Both the position numbers and the translations under genes were made by a program. A stretch of DNA of 49,360 nucleotides from Opitutales bacterium (GTDB lineage: Bacteria > Verrucomicrobiota > Verrucomicrobiia > Opitutales > Oceanipulchritudinaceae): positions 1-49,360 of the forward strand of contig JAFGLA010000084.1 of the NCBI GenBank assembly GCA_016928295.1, written 5' to 3'. The notes under the pieces are model-generated. The model was given only the letters and a program-made list of their open reading frames with translations, made no database searches and was not told where the DNA came from. Shown here one piece after another: positions 44,159 through 49,360 of this stretch. The stretch's first letter is position 1; each line of letters begins with the position of its first letter.

Positions 44159-44805
44159 TGAATGCTGTATCCGTGTCCGCGATGGGTGACTATGAATTCG
44201 TGACCGATTTTGCGGCGCAGGTTTGAAATGTGCACGTCCAGCAGGTTGGACATGCTGTCGTCATCCTCGTCGAAGAGATGCTCGTACAAGTCGCTGCGGC
44301 TTACGACCTGCCCGCGATGCAGGAGGAAGTATTCCAGAAGCACGTACTCGCGCGCTGTGAGGGTGATCTCGTTTCCCGCCACCTGCACCCGCCGCGCCAC
44401 TGTGTCCAGAGTCAGCTCCCGAATCTGCATCACGGAATGCGTTTGACCCGAAGCGCGCCGTATTAACGCCCTTACGCGGGCGAACAGCTCGTCCAGCTCG
44501 AAAGGCTTTGGCAGGTAGTCGTCAGCCCCGCTGTCAAGGCCCTTGACCCGCTGCTCTGTCGAGCCAAGAGCCGTAAGCATCAACACGGGTGTTGCCGCCT
44601 TTTCACGCAGCTTTGCCAAAACCTCCCAACCGTTGAGCTTGGGAAGCATTACATCCAGAATAATGCAGTCATAGGCCGTGCTTAATGCCTTGAAAAGGCC
44701 GCTCTCGCCATCGTCTGCCACGTCCACGGCGTAACTCTCCTCGCGCAGGCTTTCTGCGAGGCTGCGCTGGATGGCGGAGTCGTCTTCGATTACGAGCAGG
44801 CGCAT
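44155..44805 (-). CDS. OmpR-family response regulator
   Basis: A 216-aa regulator. The receiver (1-115) has D8/D9, acceptor Asp51 in IILDVMLPKLNGW and Lys in LPKPFEL. The winged-helix DNA-binding domain (about 125-216) ends in SNLRRKIGHEFIVTHRGHGYSI. It is partnered with the kinase that overlaps its end. It lies 46 bp after the permease gene, so co-transcription with the exporter is likely. Confidence 0.94.
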   Translation of the reverse strand: MRLLVIEDDSAIQRSLAESLREESYAVDVADDGESGLFKALSTAYDCIILDVMLPKLNGWEVLAKLREKAATPVLMLTALGSTEQRVKGLDSGADDYLPKPFELDELFARVRALIRRASGQTHSVMQIRELTLDTVARRVQVAGNEITLTAREYVLLEYFLLHRGQVVSRSDLYEHLFDEDDDSMSNLLDVHISNLRRKIGHEFIVTHRGHGYSIQ

Positions 44806-44851
44806 TTTTCTGTGTAGTGTGTGTTATCCCAATAGGGGCGTGCCCTCTGGC

Positions 44852-46066
44852 TTACTCGTGGCGCAGGGCTTCTATCGGGTCGAGTTGAGAGGCGCGCCTT
44901 GCGGGGGCGTAGCCGAACAATACGCCGATTGTGGCGGAAAATATGAATGAAATCATATTAATCTGCGTGTTGAACTCAAATGGAATGCCTATCAACTGCG
45001 AAAGTCCGAGGCATATCAGAAGCGCGAGCAGTATGCCAACAATGCCGCCGATGCAGGACAGCGTGATGGCCTCGACAAGGAACTGAAGCAGTACTTCGCT
45101 CGCCATTGCCCCGATGGACAGACGGATGCCGATTTCGCGAGTGCGCTCCGTCACGCTTACGAGCATGATGTTCATGATTCCTATGCCGCCCACAAGCAGG
45201 CTTACGCCAGCCACTGCGGCCAGCAGCGTCGTCATTGTCTTGGTGGACGAGCTGAGAGTGTCTGAAATCTGGCGAGTGTCGAAAACGTTGAAGTCGTTGT
45301 CCTGATTGGGCTGAAGGTTGCGCCTTTGCCGCATGAGGGAGCTGATGTCCGCAACGAGTTTGTCGCTGTCGGAACCTTCCTCTGCGGAAATGCAAATCAT
45401 GCCTATGTCGTGCGTGGATGTGCGCCCTGCAATGCGGCGTTGTATGGTGTTGATGGGTACGATGATGCAGTCGTCCTGATCGCCCATGCCGACCTGTCCC
45501 TTGGCTTTGAGAAGGCCGATGACCTCTATGACCGCGCTGCCAACGCGAATCTTTTTCCCTATGGGGTTCTCGTCGTCGAACAGCTCTTTTTTGACAGTGT
45601 CTCCTATCACGCCTACGGCTGCGCCGGAGACGGTTTCGCTGTCGTTAAAGTAGCGCCCTTCTGCGAGAGTCCAGTTGTTGATGCTGAAATACTCCAATGT
45701 GGTGCCCGTGATGCTGCTGCTGCGGGCCTCCTGCATGTAAATGGTGCCCATCTGGCTGCTGCTTACGGGCGCGACCGCCGTGATGTTTGTAATCTGCTCC
45801 CGTATTGCGGTAACGTCATCAAGGGTGAAATTGGGCACGCCAGCCGACGAAGAGCGAGGGCCGAAGCCCATGCCCGGGCGCAGCATGAGCATGTTGCTGC
45901 CGAGGCTGGAGATTTGCTGCTGAAGGGCCTTGGTCGTGCCGTCGCCAAGCGTCACCATCGTGATGACCGAGGCCACGCCGATGATTACTCCCAGCACGGT
46001 CAAGAAGGCGCGCGTCAGGTTTCGCCGTATTTCACGCAGTGCAATTAAAAAGGCGTTCCAGATCAT
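44852..46066 (-). CDS. MacB-type ABC transporter permease (FtsX family)
   Basis: A 404-aa permease with one N-terminal and three C-terminal membrane helices and a large periplasmic domain between them, the MacB/FtsX layout. REIRRNLTRAFLTVLGVIIG (11-30), GGIGIMNIMLVSVTERTREI and the end GYAPARRASQLDPIEALRHE are signatures. The ATPase is encoded separately, so this is the split form (YknYZ-like) of MacB rather than the fused E. coli type. Its ATG overlaps the ATPase stop (ATGA). Confidence 0.93.
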   Translation of the reverse strand: MIWNAFLIALREIRRNLTRAFLTVLGVIIGVASVITMVTLGDGTTKALQQQISSLGSNMLMLRPGMGFGPRSSSAGVPNFTLDDVTAIREQITNITAVAPVSSSQMGTIYMQEARSSSITGTTLEYFSINNWTLAEGRYFNDSETVSGAAVGVIGDTVKKELFDDENPIGKKIRVGSAVIEVIGLLKAKGQVGMGDQDDCIIVPINTIQRRIAGRTSTHDIGMICISAEEGSDSDKLVADISSLMRQRRNLQPNQDNDFNVFDTRQISDTLSSSTKTMTTLLAAVAGVSLLVGGIGIMNIMLVSVTERTREIGIRLSIGAMASEVLLQFLVEAITLSCIGGIVGILLALLICLGLSQLIGIPFEFNTQINMISFIFSATIGVLFGYAPARRASQLDPIEALRHE

Positions 46067-46773
46067 TTGCGGTCAGCTTTGTTGTTGATTGTGTCGGACA
46101 GGACGTGTCCGTCGGACAGGCGGACTATGCGGTCCGCATATGCGGCGACATCGTCTTCATGCGTCACCATGAGAATGGTGATTCCCTTTTCCTTGTTTAG
46201 CTGCGTAAGCAACATCATGACCTCGTGCGTTGTGGAAGAGTCCAGGTTGCCAGTAGGTTCGTCCGCAAAAAGAGTCAGCGGATTTGTAACAATGGCTCGC
46301 GCGATGGCGACTCTCTGCTGCTGCCCGCCGGAAAGCTCCGATGGCTTGTTCCTGAGCTTGTCTGGAAGGCCGACAGAGCGAAGGGCCTCCGTGGCCATTT
46401 CGTGCCTCTTGCTGCGCGTCAAACCCCGGTATAGTAGTGGAAGCTCCACGTTTTCCAGTGCGCTTGTGCGGGCAAGAAGGTTGAAGCCCTGAAATATGAA
46501 GCCCAGTGCGTGCCGCCGGAGCATTGAGCGTTGGTTGGGGCCCAGCTTTTGAACTTCTATGTTCTCGTAGGCATAGACACCGCTTGTCGGGGTGTCCAGA
46601 CAGCCGAGAATGTTCATCAGAGTGGACTTTCCCGAGCCGCTGTGCCCCATCACGGCAACGAATTCGCCGACGTTGATGGACAGGTCTATACCCTTGAGTG
46701 CCTGAAAGGCGGCGTCTCCCTGCCCGTAGGTTTTTGAAAGGCCGGACAGCCTGATAAGTTCCTTTTCCGGCAT
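46063..46773 (-). CDS. MacB/LolD-type ABC transporter ATPase
   Basis: A 236-aa ATPase. It has Walker A GHSGSGKST (43-51), the Q-loop FIFQGFNLL, signature LSGGQQQR (147-154), Walker B LTLFADEPT (166-174) and the H-loop His in VTHEDD. These subunits power MacB-like export, where the permease acts as a mechanotransmitter to the adaptor and the TolC tunnel. 4 bp separate it from the adaptor gene and 4 nt overlap the permease gene. Confidence 0.95.
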   Translation of the reverse strand: MPEKELIRLSGLSKTYGQGDAAFQALKGIDLSINVGEFVAVMGHSGSGKSTLMNILGCLDTPTSGVYAYENIEVQKLGPNQRSMLRRHALGFIFQGFNLLARTSALENVELPLLYRGLTRSKRHEMATEALRSVGLPDKLRNKPSELSGGQQQRVAIARAIVTNPLTLFADEPTGNLDSSTTHEVMMLLTQLNKEKGITILMVTHEDDVAAYADRIVRLSDGHVLSDTINNKADRK

Positions 46774-46777
46774 GGCC

Positions 46778-48067
46778 TTATTTCTCCCTGATGATTATCT
46801 GCATCCCATCGGATAGTTCTTCGCCCATAATCTCGATGTTTGCCCCTTCGCTAAGCCCCGTCTTTACCATGACCGGCTGTGGAATCCCGTCCTTGAGCAC
46901 CCAAATTCGCGAGCTGCCAGCCTTCAGCTTTTCCACGCCTTCGCCGTTGTTGTGCCCGGGCTGTCTCATGCGTGGTGGCATGGGGACGATGCTCTGCATG
47001 AAGCTTTTTTTCTGTTCCACGCTCGCGCTGTCCGGTGCCTTGGGTTCGTAGCGCAAAGCCGTGGCCGGAACGATGAAGGCATCCTCACTGCTTGCCACTT
47101 CTATGTCGGCAGTCGCCGTCATCCCCGGGCGCAGACTCATGTCGCTGTTTTCAACGCCCATTTCTGTCTCGTAGGTAACGACGTTGTCCGTAACCGTGGA
47201 CCCGTAGGCCACCTTGAGCACATCCGCCGTGTAAACGCGGCCCGGCCATGCGTCCACTGTGAAACTGGCTTTTTGACCGGCCTGAAGTCGGCCAATGTCC
47301 GCCTCGGCAACAGTGACGATCAGCTTCATATGCTCCAAACTCTGGGCTATGACAAATAGCTCGGGCGCGGTGAAGCTGGCAGCGACCGTCTGGCCAGGCT
47401 CAATATCACGCGATAGCACAATGCCGTCTATCGGGGAGCTTATGATCGCCTTTTCAAGGTCTCTCTCGTTGATACTTAGCGTTGCCTCGGCCACGCTGAC
47501 CTTTGCCTCTGCGGCCTGTAAGTCGGCCTTTGCGCGCAAGGCCGTGGCTGTCGCGCTGTCGAAGTCTGCCTGAGATGGCAGGCGGCCATTGCTAAGCTCT
47601 CGCAACTTTTCTGCCCTCGCGAGCGTGGCTTCAGCCTCGACCAGAGTTGCCTGCGCCTGCGCAACACTCGCCTTTGCGGACAGGAGGTTGGCACGGCTTG
47701 ATAGGATTTCCTGCTCTAGAATACTCGTGTCCAGCTTGGCCAGCGGATCGCCTTTGTGAACGATACTGTTTGTGTCCACGTAAACCTCAAGAACGGTGCC
47801 CGAAAGCTCGCTGCCGACGGTGACTTCGTCTGTTGGCTCCAGATTGCCCGTGGCCGTGATGACCAGAGATATTTCCCCGCGCTTCAAAGGCGTAGTCTCG
47901 AAAGAAGGCGGCGGCGGCTCGTTGCCAGCCATGCTGGTGCGTGCGAGCGCAATCACTACGACAAGGGCTATTAATCCCAAGCCTACCCGCTTGCGAAGCC
48001 TTGACGAAGGGCTTGTCCCAGCGGCTTTGATGATGGCGGCAAGAGCTTTTTCTGATTCTTTTTTCAT
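46778..48067 (-). CDS. MacA-like periplasmic adaptor (membrane fusion protein)
   Basis: A 429-aa adaptor. An N-terminal membrane anchor (about 28-47) follows a 27-residue cytoplasmic tail. A lipoyl/barrel-sandwich half motif (GNLEPTDEVTVGSELSGTV, 74-92), a coiled-coil hairpin (about 115-205), SPIDGIVLSRDIEPGQTV and beta-barrel parts follow. A loop rich in Pro, Met and Gln (about 345-380) near the C-terminus is an unusual insertion. It links the permease to the outer membrane factor. 56 bp separate it from that gene. Confidence 0.93.
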   Translation of the reverse strand: MKKESEKALAAIIKAAGTSPSSRLRKRVGLGLIALVVVIALARTSMAGNEPPPPSFETTPLKRGEISLVITATGNLEPTDEVTVGSELSGTVLEVYVDTNSIVHKGDPLAKLDTSILEQEILSSRANLLSAKASVAQAQATLVEAEATLARAEKLRELSNGRLPSQADFDSATATALRAKADLQAAEAKVSVAEATLSINERDLEKAIISSPIDGIVLSRDIEPGQTVAASFTAPELFVIAQSLEHMKLIVTVAEADIGRLQAGQKASFTVDAWPGRVYTADVLKVAYGSTVTDNVVTYETEMGVENSDMSLRPGMTATADIEVASSEDAFIVPATALRYEPKAPDSASVEQKKSFMQSIVPMPPRMRQPGHNNGEGVEKLKAGSSRIWVLKDGIPQPVMVKTGLSEGANIEIMGEELSDGMQIIIREK

Positions 48068-48123
48068 CTTATTGGAAATGTAAAATGTTGCTTGTTTATC
48101 TTGGTGAGCGTGAGTGTCCTGTC

Positions 48124-49360
48124 TTATGGGATCTCCTGTGTCCAGCCTCCGCCAAGAGCTTTGAATAGCTGTATCTGTGCCGCGGCCATGTTCTGACGTG
48201 CGCTGGCCTGCTGGGTCTGCGCGGACAGGAGGCTGCTTTCCGCGGAGAGAAGAGTGGTTATGTCAACACTGCCTGCCTCATACTGGATTTTTGCCAGTTC
48301 GTGAGCTTGTGCAGACGCTGCTACTGCCTTGTCTAGCGAGGCCAGCTTGCTCTTGCTGCTCTTGTCGTAACTTAGTGCGTTTTCCACGTCCGATAGCGCC
48401 GAAAGCAAGACGGACTCATATGCGTAAATCGCTTGCTTGGCCTGTTCCCGACTGGTTTCAATTTGCTGACGGATGTTGCCAGCGTCGAAAATGGGTGCGC
48501 TTAGGCTTGCCAGCGCGCTGGACACGATTTGCGCCGGGTCGAAGAAGCCGCCAGCGTCGTAGGCGTTGGTCCCTATGGAGCCGCTTAATCTAAGAGAGGG
48601 CAGGCGTTCGCGCTCGCTGGCCTTCATTTTGGAAATTGCGGCCATGACGCTGTACTGCGCGGAGCGAACGTCCGGCCTCTGTGCTAGCGTTTCAGCAGGA
48701 ATGCCTGTCGATATTTGCGTCGGAGCGTTCGGGATTGTGGACGAGTGCCCGAGCAGTGCGTCGAGTTCCCCGGGAGTTCTGCCTACCAGGGTGGCAATCT
48801 GGTTGCGGCTTGTCGTCATGTTGTGCTCAAGCGTCGGCAGGTTGGCCCGCGTTTGTTCGATGGATGCGATGGCGCTTTGCACGTCAAATTCACTTACATC
48901 GCCGGACTCGGCCTTGAAGCGTGTAAGCTCCAGTGTCTCTTCCTGAATGGCCAGGTTGCGTTTTGTAATCTCGTATTCCAGTTCGTAGGCGCGGAGCGAG
49001 GCGTAAGCAGTGGCAATTTCCGCCGACAGGCTCACCTGCATGGCGCGGAAGTCTTCTTCCGTCGCCGCGAGAGTGGCCTTGGATGCGTCCAGTTCCAGCC
49101 TCAGCCTGCCGAACAGGTCCAGCTCCCAGCTTGCGTCCAGTGAGGATGTGAAGCTGCTGGAGCTTTCGCTTTTGTCCGTTCTGCGGTCTCGCGTGTGGCT
49201 TTCGCCTGCTCCCACGCTTGCATCCACGCTTGGAAGGAGAGCGGAGCGGGTGACGTTTTTCTGCGCGCGTGCCTCGGCGACACGGGATACCGCCGTGCGG
49301 ATGTCGGGGCTGTTTTCAAGTCCTTGCGTAATTAGCTGCTCAAGAACAGGATCGTTGAAC
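48124..49360 (-). CDS. TolC/NodT-family outer membrane efflux factor, 5' end outside the window
   Basis: 411 codons lie inside the window and the frame stays open to the right edge, so the start and signal peptide are missing. The reading frame continues above 49227 with FNDPVLEQLITQGLENSPD, typical of the start of the first OEP repeat. Two long helical OEP repeats follow, with SWELDLFGRLR, RPDVRSAQY and an Ala/Ser-rich second repeat. The tail GGGWTQ is a NodT-type end. It would form the outer membrane tunnel for the MacAB-like pump encoded downstream. Confidence 0.93.
   Translation of the reverse strand, partial: FNDPVLEQLITQGLENSPDIRTAVSRVAEARAQKNVTRSALLPSVDASVGAGESHTRDRRTDKSESSSSFTSSLDASWELDLFGRLRLELDASKATLAATEEDFRAMQVSLSAEIATAYASLRAYELEYEITKRNLAIQEETLELTRFKAESGDVSEFDVQSAIASIEQTRANLPTLEHNMTTSRNQIATLVGRTPGELDALLGHSSTIPNAPTQISTGIPAETLAQRPDVRSAQYSVMAAISKMKASERERLPSLRLSGSIGTNAYDAGGFFDPAQIVSSALASLSAPIFDAGNIRQQIETSREQAKQAIYAYESVLLSALSDVENALSYDKSSKSKLASLDKAVAASAQAHELAKIQYEAGSVDITTLLSAESSLLSAQTQQASARQNMAAAQIQLFKALGGGWTQEIP

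Overview
This window looks like chromosomal DNA of a motile, polysaccharide-degrading bacterium. GC is moderately high, and almost every interval is a plausible gene. I see no phage genes, insertion sequences, CRISPR arrays, tRNAs or rRNAs. My best guess is the Verrucomicrobiota/Lentisphaerota (PVC) side of the tree. The reasons are the style of the LacI regulator (N-terminal block around residues 20-80), the GH115/GH35(DUF5597)/GH10 xylan set, an SDR-type fructuronate reductase, and the many starts without a Shine-Dalgarno sequence. This assignment is inference; no marker gene here settles it.

Region 1 (1-30078) is a glucuronoxylan utilisation region, interrupted at 4.9-10.8 kb by housekeeping and signalling genes. 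It starts with the tail of a probable sugar kinase. Two secreted CE1-type esterases on the minus strand flank a GH31 lipoprotein. RsmE, a hybrid histidine kinase and an orphan CheA-like kinase follow. A LacI-family regulator then sits across a 680-bp non-coding region from a long plus-strand run: GH3 beta-xylosidase, GH35, GH10 xylanase, GH115 alpha-glucuronidase, UxuB-type SDR, UxuA, KdgK, Eda, UxaC and a DctPQM TRAP transporter. Together these cover the path from glucuronoxylan: the side chain is cut (GH115), the backbone is cut (GH10, GH3), the uronate is probably imported by the TRAP system, and glucuronate goes through fructuronate, mannonate, KDG and KDPG to pyruvate plus glyceraldehyde-3-phosphate.

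Region 2 (30104-32560) holds a minus-strand ligA and a palindrome-rich spacer. The ligase is odd: its zinc-finger cysteines are absent, it has about 50 extra N-terminal residues relative to E. coli, and its 5' half is far more AT-rich than its 3' half.

Region 3 (32561-41884) is a flagellar filament island: flgN, flgK, flgL, flagellin, an unknown 117-aa protein, flbT, flaF, a TPR protein, a TPR-GT41 (O-GlcNAc-transferase-like) enzyme and a Sel1-repeat protein. FlbT, FlaF and this flagellin type are best known from Alphaproteobacteria. The flagellin gene has a good sigma-54 promoter and a roughly 94-nt leader with a small upstream ORF. I read this as a flagellin production, control and glycosylation module and regard it as the most interesting part of the window.

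Region 4 (41993-49360) has RNase PH, then a minus-strand operon for a split MacAB-TolC-like exporter (outer membrane factor cut by the window end, adaptor, ATPase, permease) that ends in its probable OmpR-type response regulator and sensor kinase.
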